Source: Cytophagaceae bacterium UBA6715 (GTDB taxonomy: Bacteria > Bacteroidota > Bacteroidia > Cytophagales > Spirosomataceae). From it: a DNA stretch of 44,784 bases. The stretch is taken from positions 594-45,377 of the forward strand of contig DKIP01000042.1 of NCBI GenBank assembly GCA_002454335.1, written 5' to 3'. Shown here piece after piece: positions 33,817 through 42,947 of the stretch. The notes under the pieces are model-generated. The model saw nothing but the letters and a program-made list of their open reading frames with translations. It ran no database searches and had not been told where the DNA came from. The position numbers were made by a program, and so were the translations under genes. How positions within the stretch are numbered: position 1 is the stretch's first letter; every line of letters begins with the position of its first letter.

Positions 33817-36800
33817 TTATTCATTAATATGGTCTTCATCAATAAAACGACTTGCGATACGCTCCCAAAGGCTCTTATCATGGTTGTGATCTTCTTCACA
33901 CATGTTTTGCTTTTTCACTGATGGAGCAGATGGACGCGTAGGCGCTCCACCTTTTTTCGATGCAATCATCTTTTGGATCAAACGTTGCTTCTCAACTTTC
34001 AAGGCCTCTTGCAATTTGACATCTTCTGCACGATCGAATACAACAGTACCATCCACAATTGTCTTTTCAGACTTAGCATAGATGCTTAACGGATGATCTG
34101 ACCAAATAACTAAATCGGCATCTTTTCCTGGTGCAATGCTACCCACGCGATCCGCGACGTGCAACATTTTGGCAGGATTCAAGGTCACCATTTTTAAAGC
34201 ATCTTCTTCCGACATGCCTGCATATTTGATTGATTTAGCTGCTTCTTGGTTCAAACGACGTGCCATTTCCGCATCATCCGAATTGATCGCAACATTCACA
34301 CCCACCGCCTGCATGATCGCCGCGTTTTGTGGAATGGCATCCAATACTTCCATTTTGTAATTCCACCAATCCGCAAATGTAGATGCGTTCGCGCCGTGCG
34401 CTTTCATTTTATCAGCTACCTTATAGCCTTCCAAAATGTGCGTCAATGTATTTACCGTAAAGCCGAATTTATCAGCCACCTTCAAGATGGAATTGATCTC
34501 ACTTTGCACATACGAGTGGCAAGTGATGAAACGTTTCTTGTTCAAGATTTCCAAAAGCGTTTCTAACTCCAAATCAATTCGCTTACCTGGACCTTGTTTT
34601 TCGTAATCTCGTGCACGTGTAAATGCATCTGTCAACACTTGTTCAACCCCCATTCGTGTATCCGGGAATCGAGGATTGGATGTATTCCAAGAACGCTTCA
34701 CGTTTTCACCTAATGCGAACTTGATGAATGGATCCCAGTTGGCAAATTTCAATGCCTCCGCATTTTGACCCCAACGGAACTTCAACAATTGAGTTTGTCC
34801 ACCGATCACGTTACAACTACCGTGAAGAATATGACTTGCTGTCACACCACCGCTTAACTGGCGGTAGATATCCACATCATCGGGATCGATAACATCAGCT
34901 ATTCGAACTTCCGCCGTAACCGATTGAGTACATTCATTGATTCCACCTGTAGCACCTACGTGCGAGTGCTCGTCGATGATACCTGCCGTCACGTGTTTAC
35001 CCGTTCCGTCAACGATGCGAGCGGAAGGATCTTTCAAGCCTTTGCCTACTTGGACAATTTTACCTGCTTTTACGAGTACGTCGGCGTCTTTCAACACTCC
35101 TTGTTTTTCGTTCGTCCAAACTGTAGCGTGTTGAATTAACAAGTTCTCTTGCTTAGCAATCGTCTTTTGGCCAAAACCATTGAAAGGGTAAACTACGTCA
35201 CCTACAGCTTCAGGTTTATTCGTTTTAACTTGAATAGAATCTGATTTCGCAGCTTCAGAACGAACCGCTTTCCAAGAAATCCAATTGCCTGATGCTAATT
35301 GGCCTGTACCTGAAATGCTGGATCCATCAAATGATCCCGTTAAACGAACACGTTGTGATTTATCCGCTTTGCTTGCATAGCCAAGATTCACTAATTGCTC
35401 TTTTTGAGTCAAATCAACTTGTGTTGTATCGCTAGCGATCAAGGAAGCCTTGTAAGAACCTGGCTCTCCCTGAATGACTAATTTTGCTGGTGAGCCTAAG
35501 TTGATCTGGTAGGTTCCGGCTAAATTCGTCCATAAATCGGACTGTACGGCATATCCATTTCCTTGTACCCAGTTTTCGATGATCGCTGATTTCTCAGCAA
35601 AAACCGGTCCGCTTGCAATGAAGAAATTGGCTACTTTGCCTGGATCTAAACTACCCACTAAATCCGAAACACCTAATAATTGTGCGGGTGTGGCAGTTAA
35701 TGCCTCCAATGCTTTTTGCTCCGATAAACCATATTGAATGGCTTTTCGGAGGTTAGGCATAAAGGAGTTAACGTCTTTCAATCCATTCGCCGTTAATGCA
35801 AAAGAAATGTTTGCCTTCTCAAAAGCAGCTGGATTCGTAGGCGCTAATTCCCAATGTTTCAATTCCGCCACGTTCACAAAACGCATGTCTGTTGGATCCT
35901 CCACATCGATTGTCTGAGGGAATGCCAAAGGCAAAATGAAGGCGGCTTTTGTCGCTTTCATTTCATCGATGCGCTGGTATTCTTCCCCTGAACCTTTGAT
36001 GATGTATTGCACACCAAACTCGTCACCGATTTTGTCGGCACGCAAAACATTCCATTTGTCGGTCACCGCAAAAATCTGCGGAAGGCCGGCATTTTGATTA
36101 AAACGGTCTAAGCTTAAGTTCAAACCTTCTTGAGCAGGCTTTGATTTATACCATTGTGCATCCAAGAAATTTTGGCGAAGCAATGCAACGCTACCCATCA
36201 ATGAACCTGGATAATCTTGTGTAGAAGAACCTTTTTCGAAAGAGAAATGTGCGGCCGTTTTTTCCTTGAGAATGACCATGTTCTCACGGTCTTTCGCTAA
36301 AGAGACCAAGGCACTCGTTCCGCGGGAGATTCCATCGGGTTGCAAGGTAGAAACTGCACCGAAGCCCAATTTGCGAAGTTCTTTCGCTTTGGCTTCGTTC
36401 ACGGCGAAATGTTTCGCATGTTCAACTTCTGATTTTAATGCTTGATTCCAAGAGAATGGCCCTTTGGTATTGCTCAGCATTTGTGAAGGAGCGCGGTAGC
36501 TATAATTGCTAGCTGTCACAGCTTCCATGCCATAATCGCTAAAAGCATCGACGAAACTTGGGTAGATAAATTTACCCTTACATTCGATGACAACGGCATC
36601 TTTCGGGATGGCAACCGAGGTTCCAACCGCCTCAATACGTCCTTGTTTAACAATCAGGGTAGCATTTTGCAAAGTTGTTTTGGCATCTTTTACGACAGTC
36701 GCATGAACAAAGGCATAATAACCTGCACGTGGATTCGCGACATCGTTGATAGGAAAAGTTACTTGAGCTTGAAGTCCATGCACGAGGAAAGCGAGTAGGA

Positions 36801-36831
36801 CCCCGAGACTCCGGAAGGAGAATTTTTTCAT
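33817..36831 (-). CDS. Exported double-module amidohydrolase
   Basis: 1004 residues with signal peptide (LGVLLAFLVHGLQAQ). Two amidohydrolase modules. The N-terminal one (about 25-430) lost its metal site: KFIYPSFVDAFSDYGM replaces HxH, though it retains ALTATPAQLLGVSDLVGSL. A linker domain (about 440-560) follows. The C-terminal module (about 570-960) looks active: IIDEHSHVG (His622 and His624), ITCHSYVQSE, THILEGY and NSDDAE give the expected ligands and catalytic Asp, then TLNPAKMLHVADRVGSI. A His-rich tail (CEEDHNHD) could bind metal. Substrate unknown; relatives act on peptides, prolidase-type dipeptides or cyclic amides. Confidence 0.88.
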   Translation of the reverse strand: MKKFSFRSLGVLLAFLVHGLQAQVTFPINDVANPRAGYYAFVHATVVKDAKTTLQNATLIVKQGRIEAVGTSVAIPKDAVVIECKGKFIYPSFVDAFSDYGMEAVTASNYSYRAPSQMLSNTKGPFSWNQALKSEVEHAKHFAVNEAKAKELRKLGFGAVSTLQPDGISRGTSALVSLAKDRENMVILKEKTAAHFSFEKGSSTQDYPGSLMGSVALLRQNFLDAQWYKSKPAQEGLNLSLDRFNQNAGLPQIFAVTDKWNVLRADKIGDEFGVQYIIKGSGEEYQRIDEMKATKAAFILPLAFPQTIDVEDPTDMRFVNVAELKHWELAPTNPAAFEKANISFALTANGLKDVNSFMPNLRKAIQYGLSEQKALEALTATPAQLLGVSDLVGSLDPGKVANFFIASGPVFAEKSAIIENWVQGNGYAVQSDLWTNLAGTYQINLGSPAKLVIQGEPGSYKASLIASDTTQVDLTQKEQLVNLGYASKADKSQRVRLTGSFDGSSISGTGQLASGNWISWKAVRSEAAKSDSIQVKTNKPEAVGDVVYPFNGFGQKTIAKQENLLIQHATVWTNEKQGVLKDADVLVKAGKIVQVGKGLKDPSARIVDGTGKHVTAGIIDEHSHVGATGGINECTQSVTAEVRIADVIDPDDVDIYRQLSGGVTASHILHGSCNVIGGQTQLLKFRWGQNAEALKFANWDPFIKFALGENVKRSWNTSNPRFPDTRMGVEQVLTDAFTRARDYEKQGPGKRIDLELETLLEILNKKRFITCHSYVQSEINSILKVADKFGFTVNTLTHILEGYKVADKMKAHGANASTFADWWNYKMEVLDAIPQNAAIMQAVGVNVAINSDDAEMARRLNQEAAKSIKYAGMSEEDALKMVTLNPAKMLHVADRVGSIAPGKDADLVIWSDHPLSIYAKSEKTIVDGTVVFDRAEDVKLQEALKVEKQRLIQKMIASKKGGAPTRPSAPSVKKQNMCEEDHNHDKSLWERIASRFIDEDHINE

Positions 36832-36887
36832 AGGTATGCTTTATTGATGAACAAACAAGTTACCAAAAAAAATCTTTCTGCCTATCC

Positions 36888-38249
36888 CTACCTCCGATTT
36901 ACTGCTTTTTTGCCATAATAATTTGCGACGCATTTACACCAAAGGTGTTTAGGATCCTGTGAGAGGTCCTCCGTAAAGAATAATGCGGAATGATTTTTTA
37001 ACGGAGCTACCTCCACACTATCCGATTTTGATAAGCGTATTTGCTCAAATCTTGCTCGGTATTCCTGTGTATAGGCCTCCGCAGATCCTGAGCTAATTTC
37101 ATGACTGAGTAAGCTGAAGTTTTTGCTTTTATAAATCCCCAAACCAATGAATACCAAAACTAAAACGGAAATTCGGTTCAGATGTAATCCGCCCCAAACG
37201 GTCTTAAGTTGTAAGACAATGAAACAGGTAAACATCAACATAAAGAGTAAAAACAAACTAATGATACGTTCGGGAATATGCACCTCTCCGAGAGCAAAAG
37301 ACAAGGGGATGAAACTGACGATAATAGAGATAAAGAATAAAGCGGTCACAAGAAACATATCCACGATGGACATCCGAGCATAGCTTTTTGGAAGTTCGAG
37401 AACAAACAACACCCACAGAAAACATGCCCACATAAAGGGGGATGAAAAGAATTGTTTAATTAATTCTTTGACATTGGACAGTAAAATATGTATGCCATCG
37501 CCCAGGTTTACATTGGTGACGGCACGTACTTGATTTCCGGGAGCTAGCATGACAAGTAAAAACCCGACAAGCCAAATCGCAAAAAACAAATATAGTTCGG
37601 ATTCAATCGGGCCCTTAAAGCGCCATTTCCAAAGTTGATATCCCCAAAATACCCCTGTAAAAAGTAGCATGCTAATCTCACTGCTTCCCATGAGGCAAAA
37701 CAACAAAATAGACAAAATCCATGTGCGTAGCCGACTCGTCTTTTCGAAAAAATAGACAACGAAAAACAACAAAACCAGTTGGAGCGATGCATAATAATAG
37801 ATCCCTGAGAACCAGTAAAACCACTGATACATACCTGAAATAGAATATAATGTGGCTGCTTGAAATAGAAAGACACTCGACCACAATCGGGTAGACCGAA
37901 GGGGTAAATCAGTTACGCGGCGCACCAGATATAAGTTTGTCACAAAACCAAATGTGAGCAATAGGTAGGTATTGAGCCCGGAAAAAGTAAAACTTGAGCT
38001 AAAAAACAGGGGCGTTAGGTGCATCAGTATATTTCCAAAATAGCGGCCACTCCAGCCCATGTAATAATAATACGCACCTGGTAATACGCCATATACTTTG
38101 GATACCCAAGCAAAACAGAAATCGTCCACGAGGTTAGGTGTGTTGAATTGCGCGATGTATAACATCATCCCTACCATGACAAACCAGCAGCTAAAACAAG
38201 CTACTAGCATGACTAGACCAATTATTCGACTCACTTTGCTGTTGCCCAT
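36888..38249 (-). CDS. Polytopic membrane protein of a glycan locus (DUF6056-like)
   Basis: 453 residues with about ten membrane helices. After TM1 comes NTPNLVDDFCFAWV; an acidic pair in the first external loop is typical of GT-C glycosyltransferases that use lipid-linked sugars. YYYYMGWSGRYFGNILMHL follows. The last 80 residues are soluble and contain a Cys pair (LWCKCVANYYGKK). The organisation resembles the DUF6056 group in Bacteroidota, found near polysaccharide genes, but I cannot confirm the family. Last gene of a six-gene operon; its ATG is four bases from the GT2 gene. Possible role: transferring or assembling a sugar made by the upstream genes on the outer face of the inner membrane. 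Confidence 0.7.
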   Translation of the reverse strand: MGNSKVSRIIGLVMLVACFSCWFVMVGMMLYIAQFNTPNLVDDFCFAWVSKVYGVLPGAYYYYMGWSGRYFGNILMHLTPLFFSSSFTFSGLNTYLLLTFGFVTNLYLVRRVTDLPLRSTRLWSSVFLFQAATLYSISGMYQWFYWFSGIYYYASLQLVLLFFVVYFFEKTSRLRTWILSILLFCLMGSSEISMLLFTGVFWGYQLWKWRFKGPIESELYLFFAIWLVGFLLVMLAPGNQVRAVTNVNLGDGIHILLSNVKELIKQFFSSPFMWACFLWVLFVLELPKSYARMSIVDMFLVTALFFISIIVSFIPLSFALGEVHIPERIISLFLLFMLMFTCFIVLQLKTVWGGLHLNRISVLVLVFIGLGIYKSKNFSLLSHEISSGSAEAYTQEYRARFEQIRLSKSDSVEVAPLKNHSALFFTEDLSQDPKHLWCKCVANYYGKKAVNRR

Positions 38250-38253
38250 TTCG

Positions 38254-38982
38254 TTAAAATATCACGCGTTTTTTGCGCAAGTAAACGCTGAAAAATAAAT
38301 AAACGATGTAAAAGAAACGGTTTCGAGCGCGTAAATATTCCGCTTTTAACGGTCTCTTCCGAGCAGGTGCTGGTGTACAAGTCACTTCAAACTCTTGAAA
38401 TCCTTGACCGGTTTCCAAGAGTTTCCCCGAATGATCAAGCGAATAATTCATGTAACGCGCATCGAAATGCAATGACTTCAAAATAGCGGTGTTGACTAAT
38501 TTAAACGCACATGAAAAATCCTTTAAGCTCGACCCATAAATGGAATTACATAATCGGTTAGAAGCTTTTTGGCCAAAACGATTCATCCAATTATCAAATT
38601 TTCGGGTACGAAAGGTAAAGGCAATGGGTGTTTCCGTCCGCCACAAGGCCGGCAACATGGCATCCAAATTTTCAATGGGAAATTGCCCGTCAGAATCCGT
38701 AATAAGCGTCCATGGATGTTTTGCTTGTGCGATTGCCCTAGCGAATGAAAAGCCGGGCCCTTCATTCTTTTCGTTACGCAAAATAACTACTCGTGTATTG
38801 CCTTTAAAAGCATCCCGCAATTGCTCGTATTGATCCAAGGCACTAAAGTCATCGCAAACAATCACCTCAATGGCATCGATCTCAGGATGATTTTCCCCAT
38901 AGGCAAGCCATTGATTGACCAAGGAAATAATCCCTGGACACTCATTAAATGCCGCCGTAACAATACTAATTGAGTTCTTCAT
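38254..38982 (-). CDS. Glycosyltransferase family 2 (polyprenyl-phosphate sugar type)
   Basis: 242 residues with a GT-A fold: SISIVTAAFNE at the N-terminus, IEVIVCDDFSALDQYEQL, RNEKNEGPGFSFARAIA, and the metal-binding TDSDGQFP. After that RFGQKASNRLCNSIYG and LKDFSCAFKL resemble dolichyl- or undecaprenyl-phosphate glycosyltransferases. The C-terminus has one hydrophobic stretch (FFYIVYLFFSVYL) that may be a membrane anchor. A TTG codon just upstream is open, but ATG 38982 starts the beta strand directly. Overlaps the upstream epimerase gene by 17 bases and is followed by the membrane protein: a typical lipid-carrier sugar pair. Confidence 0.88.
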   Translation of the reverse strand: MKNSISIVTAAFNECPGIISLVNQWLAYGENHPEIDAIEVIVCDDFSALDQYEQLRDAFKGNTRVVILRNEKNEGPGFSFARAIAQAKHPWTLITDSDGQFPIENLDAMLPALWRTETPIAFTFRTRKFDNWMNRFGQKASNRLCNSIYGSSLKDFSCAFKLVNTAILKSLHFDARYMNYSLDHSGKLLETGQGFQEFEVTCTPAPARKRPLKAEYLRARNRFFYIVYLFFSVYLRKKRVIF

Positions 38983-39868
38983 CAATTGCTTGAATCATCG
39001 ATTTAATTCCTTCCTCCAATGAAATTTGGGGAGTCCAATCTAACATTTCTGTAATCTTTTTCACATCCGCTAGGGTTGTGTTCGCGTCGCCAGCACGAGA
39101 GGCGGTATGATTTTTTTCCAAGGGGAAAAAGGCCGCCAATTCATTGACAGAGTAGTTAATGCCAGATCCCACATTAAAGATCTCCCCTACATGCGCTGTT
39201 TCCATCGCTTTGATATTCGCCTGAACTACGTCTGAAACGTGAATAAAATCACGGCGTTGTTCTCCGCTTCCGTGAATTTCTAGGCTTTGTTTGTTTCGGT
39301 ATTTATCTAGAAAAATACCCACGACAAGCGCATAAGCCCCGGTCGTCGGTTGGCCTGGACCATACACATTAAAATAGCGCAGAATATTCGCCTCTAAACC
39401 GAAATTACGAACGTATTGTTGGACATATAATTCCCCAATATGCTTCGTTAAGCCATAAAAATTCAAAAAATCCCCTTGATCGTTTTCATTTTGAACTCCT
39501 GGGTGATTCCCATAAAACGTCGAGGAGCCTGAATAAACCACGCGCTTCACACCTTGTTTCCGTGCAGCCGCTAAAATGTTCAATGTCCCTAACACATTGC
39601 TATCGTGGCATTCAAAGGGCATATCGAATGAAGGGCCACTTCGTGAGAAGGCTGCCATATGAAAAATTCCATCGACCCCTTCAGCTGCTTTTTCACACGT
39701 GGAAAGATCTTGAATAGACCCTTGGATAAGTTGTACCTCTGGATGCAATTTAGTCGCATCACCAAATGACATATCGTCTAAGACACGGACTTGATGTCCG
39801 GTTCCTACCAGGGTATTCGATAAATGTGTTCCAATAAATCCGGCACCACCGGTCACTAAATATAGCAT
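38966..39868 (-). CDS. NAD-dependent epimerase/dehydratase (extended SDR)
   Basis: 300 residues acting on a nucleotide sugar. NAD-binding TGGAGFIGTHLSN at residues 6-18, acidic VLDD at the end of beta-2 (NAD preference), a catalytic Ser in YSGSSTFYG and the YxxxK pair in YGLTKHIGE. RYFNVYGPGQ and IHGSGEQRRDFIHVSD are substrate-side signatures of UDP-glucose 4-epimerase-like enzymes. Whether it epimerises, dehydrates or reduces is open. Starts one base after the nucleotidyltransferase stop. Probably shapes the activated sugar made by the neighbouring HAD and nucleotidyltransferase proteins. Confidence 0.9.
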   Translation of the reverse strand: MLYLVTGGAGFIGTHLSNTLVGTGHQVRVLDDMSFGDATKLHPEVQLIQGSIQDLSTCEKAAEGVDGIFHMAAFSRSGPSFDMPFECHDSNVLGTLNILAAARKQGVKRVVYSGSSTFYGNHPGVQNENDQGDFLNFYGLTKHIGELYVQQYVRNFGLEANILRYFNVYGPGQPTTGAYALVVGIFLDKYRNKQSLEIHGSGEQRRDFIHVSDVVQANIKAMETAHVGEIFNVGSGINYSVNELAAFFPLEKNHTASRAGDANTTLADVKKITEMLDWTPQISLEEGIKSMIQAIDEELN

Positions 39869-39869
39869 A

Positions 39870-40622
39870 CTATTGAATTAGATGTTCGCGTTGTTCTACG
39901 TACAATTTTGCCTGCGCTAGTTCTTCTGGTGTATTGATTCCCAGTGATTTATAGAAAGGCTGATCGAGGCGCCAAAACACCTTAAATTGCGGGTGCAAGG
40001 TACCAATATATTTAACAAAATTCTTTTCTCCTGTCACTTTTCCTATTGGGGCATGTTCTGAATAATGTGCCCAAGTAGCTTGTAAAAGGCTTTTATTTAA
40101 ACCAAAAATCCCCATGTCTTTAAAACCATGCGCATCAACGGCTTCCCCTTCACGGCTTTCTAATACTTGTACGTCTTGCCCCACAAACCGATATTGAACA
40201 TAGGGCTCATCTACCCAAACCAGCGGTACCGTAGCGTCATGAAGGGATAAATCTTTCCACATGGCATCATGAAGCGTTTGGTCACAAAATGGTTGGTCAC
40301 CCCACTGCAAAATTAGTCGGACGTCCTCAGGCATAGCTAAGACATGCGAGACTAATTGGTTCACGGCATCGAACATACCTGTGGCTTCGGACTGAATTAA
40401 TAGCTGGATATTCGAAGGTACATGCGTGGCTACATGCTTGTCAAAATAGGCTTTTCCTTCGGGACTTAATAGCAACAGCACAAGATCAACCTCCGCATTC
40501 AAGGATTCCAAGATGAAATCAAAAACAGTCTTTGAACCCGAAACGGGTGTAAATATTTTGGGAACGTGGCTATTTAAACGACTTCCTTTCCCCGCAGCAG
40601 GTATGGCTAATATCTGTTTCAT
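39870..40622 (-). CDS. Sugar-type nucleotidyltransferase
   Basis: 250 residues with a GT-A-like nucleotidyltransferase fold. Signature PAAGKGSRLNSHVPKIFTPV near the start (nucleotide-binding loop and lysine), ATGMFDAVNQ, the metal-binding QWGDQPF near residue 108, and near the end LGINTPEELAQAK, as in GlmU and related uridylyl- or cytidylyltransferases. It probably joins an NTP to a sugar phosphate or another small phosphorylated acid. Start overlaps the HAD gene stop by four bases (ATGA). The presence of a CofD-like protein two genes upstream suggests comparing it with CofC-type enzymes. Confidence 0.85.
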   Translation of the reverse strand: MKQILAIPAAGKGSRLNSHVPKIFTPVSGSKTVFDFILESLNAEVDLVLLLLSPEGKAYFDKHVATHVPSNIQLLIQSEATGMFDAVNQLVSHVLAMPEDVRLILQWGDQPFCDQTLHDAMWKDLSLHDATVPLVWVDEPYVQYRFVGQDVQVLESREGEAVDAHGFKDMGIFGLNKSLLQATWAHYSEHAPIGKVTGEKNFVKYIGTLHPQFKVFWRLDQPFYKSLGINTPEELAQAKLYVEQREHLIQ

Positions 40623-41230
40623 CGAGTTTGTATTAGTTCCGTTAAATAGGTGTTGATCGAGGGGTAATATACATCTGAAAGGCTTTCAATCACAGGATTG
40701 TGCACGCCGACAGCGCGAACCTGGGCAGCTTTTAAACTTTGAATGCCTTGGATAGAATCTTCAATGCCTTGCACCTCTCCTTGAATATCATGCGTGCGGA
40801 TGCAATGTAAAAAGGGTTCTGGATCTGGTTTGGAAGCGCCATAATCTTCAGCCGTTACGATTCCTTGAAACAGGTCTCGCATTTGGTGTAAATCCAACAG
40901 CGCATCGATGGATCTCCGGCTACCGCCAGTTACGATATAAAGTTTGAAATCCTTTTGAACTAATTGCGCCAGAAGATTAAATTCAACGAGCGTCTTAACT
41001 TGATCTAAATTCGCCTGGTAGCTTGCTGATTTATACTGGGCAAGCGCTCGTGTATCCTGAAATACCGATTGATAGCGCGCAAAAACTTCCATCGTTTTTA
41101 TGCCTTTGAGGGATTCATAGGGCGGACATTCACCTAAATTAAATTCCTGAAATGTCTTCAAATAAGCTGCCTCGTGACCTGCCTCTGTATCAAACAAGGT
41201 ACCATCGAAATCGAACAATAGGCTACACAT
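40619..41230 (-). CDS. HAD-superfamily phosphatase (beta-phosphoglucomutase-like)
   Basis: 203 residues, subfamily IA with a helical C1 cap. Motif I LFDFDGTLFDTE (nucleophile and acid Asp near residues 7-9), motif II IVTGGS, motif III lysine in GASKPDPEPF, motif IV GIEDSIQGI. Enzymes of this type dephosphorylate or isomerise sugar phosphates. Overlaps the CofD/YvcK-like gene by eight bases and the nucleotidyltransferase gene by four. A plausible role is making or correcting a phosphorylated intermediate before nucleotidyl transfer. Confidence 0.87.
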   Translation of the reverse strand: MCSLLFDFDGTLFDTEAGHEAAYLKTFQEFNLGECPPYESLKGIKTMEVFARYQSVFQDTRALAQYKSASYQANLDQVKTLVEFNLLAQLVQKDFKLYIVTGGSRRSIDALLDLHQMRDLFQGIVTAEDYGASKPDPEPFLHCIRTHDIQGEVQGIEDSIQGIQSLKAAQVRAVGVHNPVIESLSDVYYPSINTYLTELIQTR

Positions 41231-42923
41231 AAAGACGAACTAAATTCTTTAAAACGGTGCCTACTTTTGCGAATAGATTAAACTCTTTAAAGGTTCGATA
41301 GCCGATCGGCAAGGAGGCGAGTTTAACCATCGGAATGCGATTAACTTCCTTTAAAAAATGGGAGATATTCCGATAGGTAATGGCGTATTTTCCTTTGACT
41401 AAATAAATTCCACTCAATGGATCCGGCTTAATTCTTCCAAAACGCAAAAAGTACACAAAACTCACAAAATAAGAGGTAACCAAAGCCACCACGAAATTGC
41501 GATTGGATTCAACAAAATTGTGCTTGAGTGATCGAATCAATTGTCTTCTCGATTCAAAACGAGAACCTATAACACCATCAAGTTGGGTCATTTGAACGAT
41601 ATCAATCCAAAAATCAATTTCATACAACGCAATTTTCCCTGAGGCATCAATATGCAATTGATAAGCTGCATCAACTGATTCCTCCCCGAGAACAAAGCGA
41701 ATTTTCCGCGATGAATCGGCATTTAGGCGATCGATTTCAGGTAAATAATGCTTGTCAACTAAACTCAAGGAATTTCCATAGAAATGCACACCGATGTTGA
41801 CAACACCATCTTGCATGTCGATGGCCCGACAAATCCAATTCCAAAGTTTTTGGCCATCATGTTTCAAGTTTGCATCCGCAATTCGCTGAACAATGATGGT
41901 GGGCGTACTATTTTTAGGCTTGATTAAGCTATCCCGGTCAACTAGAATTGCATCAAAGAAATCCGTCTTGGCTGGATCTATTTCCTGAAGGATTTGGCCC
42001 ATGAATTGCTCAAAACTAATATTGCGGATATCACTATCGTACTGATTATTAACGATGGCAACCTTTTTGCCCGGAGCGGCCAAAATGGCGTCTTGGCAGA
42101 TACGATAAGAAGGTAGCAACGATGAGAACTGCGTCCCTGAGCCAAATATGATTACATCGGCTTCTTTCAATGCAATTTCCGCATCTTTCGAGATTGAAGG
42201 GACTTTGGCAAGCGCTTCAATGTCAGCAATTGTATAGGTTTTCGTATCATCAAGACTCAATAAGGCCGACAAAGGGAGCAAATAAAATGCTTTTAATGGC
42301 TTGTCTCCTTGGTAGTTGACGATATCCGCCTCATTTTTCAACAAGTTCCCATCTGCGTCAAAAGCGACCAATTTGGAATCGTCTTCCGTGGAAACATTGA
42401 TTAATCGAGCGGTCAATTGGAACTGATTTGTCAAGTTGCGCAAGGCCAGATTAAAGTCTTTTGTCTCCACAAAAAGTCCACCCATGACGATATTTCCAAC
42501 GCTAAACCCGAGCAACTCCGCAAATTGCTGCGTAAAATCGAGTAGTTGTTTGGCGCCAAGAATGAAATATTGTTTAATGAAGGCATCAGCCCGTTCGTTT
42601 AGCTTGAACTGATTGCCAACTAATTTTTCGATGAGATTAGCAGGCGAATTAAGTAATTCGTGCGTTTGTTCCTCGGAAAGGCGATGTTCAAACAAGCGTT
42701 TGACATTGCGATTGGATTCCGTGAAGTCATCAATGATGTAGGTAAAATTCTTTCTAAAATCGGATGGCCCTAACATGCCCTGATTGGCACTTCGAATAAT
42801 TCCGGTGGACAGACCGTCGTCATAGCCGTTGATTAGAAGACTTAAATTTACGTAGGGGATATCTTTTAAATGCTTGATGATATTAGCATTCCCATTCCCA
42901 CCCGTAAAGATTACTACATTCAT
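41223..42923 (-). CDS. CofD/YvcK-like protein fused to a GT2-like C-terminal region
   Basis: 566 residues. Residues 1-350 match the CofD/YvcK fold: VVIFTGGNGNANIIKHL at the N-terminus, LLINGYDDGLSTGIIR, GPSDFRKNF, and IIFGSGTQFSSLLP from about 259, then KKVAIVNNQYDSD. In CofD this fold moves phospholactate from a GDP ester to F0; in YvcK it binds UDP-sugars. The C-terminal 200 residues hold DGVIGSRFES (about 450) and DPLSGIYLVKGKY (about 500), which are late motifs of dolichyl-phosphate-type GT2 enzymes, with hydrophobic VVALVTSYFVSFVYFL between. The GT2 DxD part is not evident, so the region may be degenerate. ATG 42923 is chosen over TTG 42950, placing the first strand at the N-terminus. 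First gene of the six-gene operon. Confidence 0.75.
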   Translation of the reverse strand: MNVVIFTGGNGNANIIKHLKDIPYVNLSLLINGYDDGLSTGIIRSANQGMLGPSDFRKNFTYIIDDFTESNRNVKRLFEHRLSEEQTHELLNSPANLIEKLVGNQFKLNERADAFIKQYFILGAKQLLDFTQQFAELLGFSVGNIVMGGLFVETKDFNLALRNLTNQFQLTARLINVSTEDDSKLVAFDADGNLLKNEADIVNYQGDKPLKAFYLLPLSALLSLDDTKTYTIADIEALAKVPSISKDAEIALKEADVIIFGSGTQFSSLLPSYRICQDAILAAPGKKVAIVNNQYDSDIRNISFEQFMGQILQEIDPAKTDFFDAILVDRDSLIKPKNSTPTIIVQRIADANLKHDGQKLWNWICRAIDMQDGVVNIGVHFYGNSLSLVDKHYLPEIDRLNADSSRKIRFVLGEESVDAAYQLHIDASGKIALYEIDFWIDIVQMTQLDGVIGSRFESRRQLIRSLKHNFVESNRNFVVALVTSYFVSFVYFLRFGRIKPDPLSGIYLVKGKYAITYRNISHFLKEVNRIPMVKLASLPIGYRTFKEFNLFAKVGTVLKNLVRLYV

Positions 42924-42947
42924 GCCTTGACTTAAAGATATTAAAGT

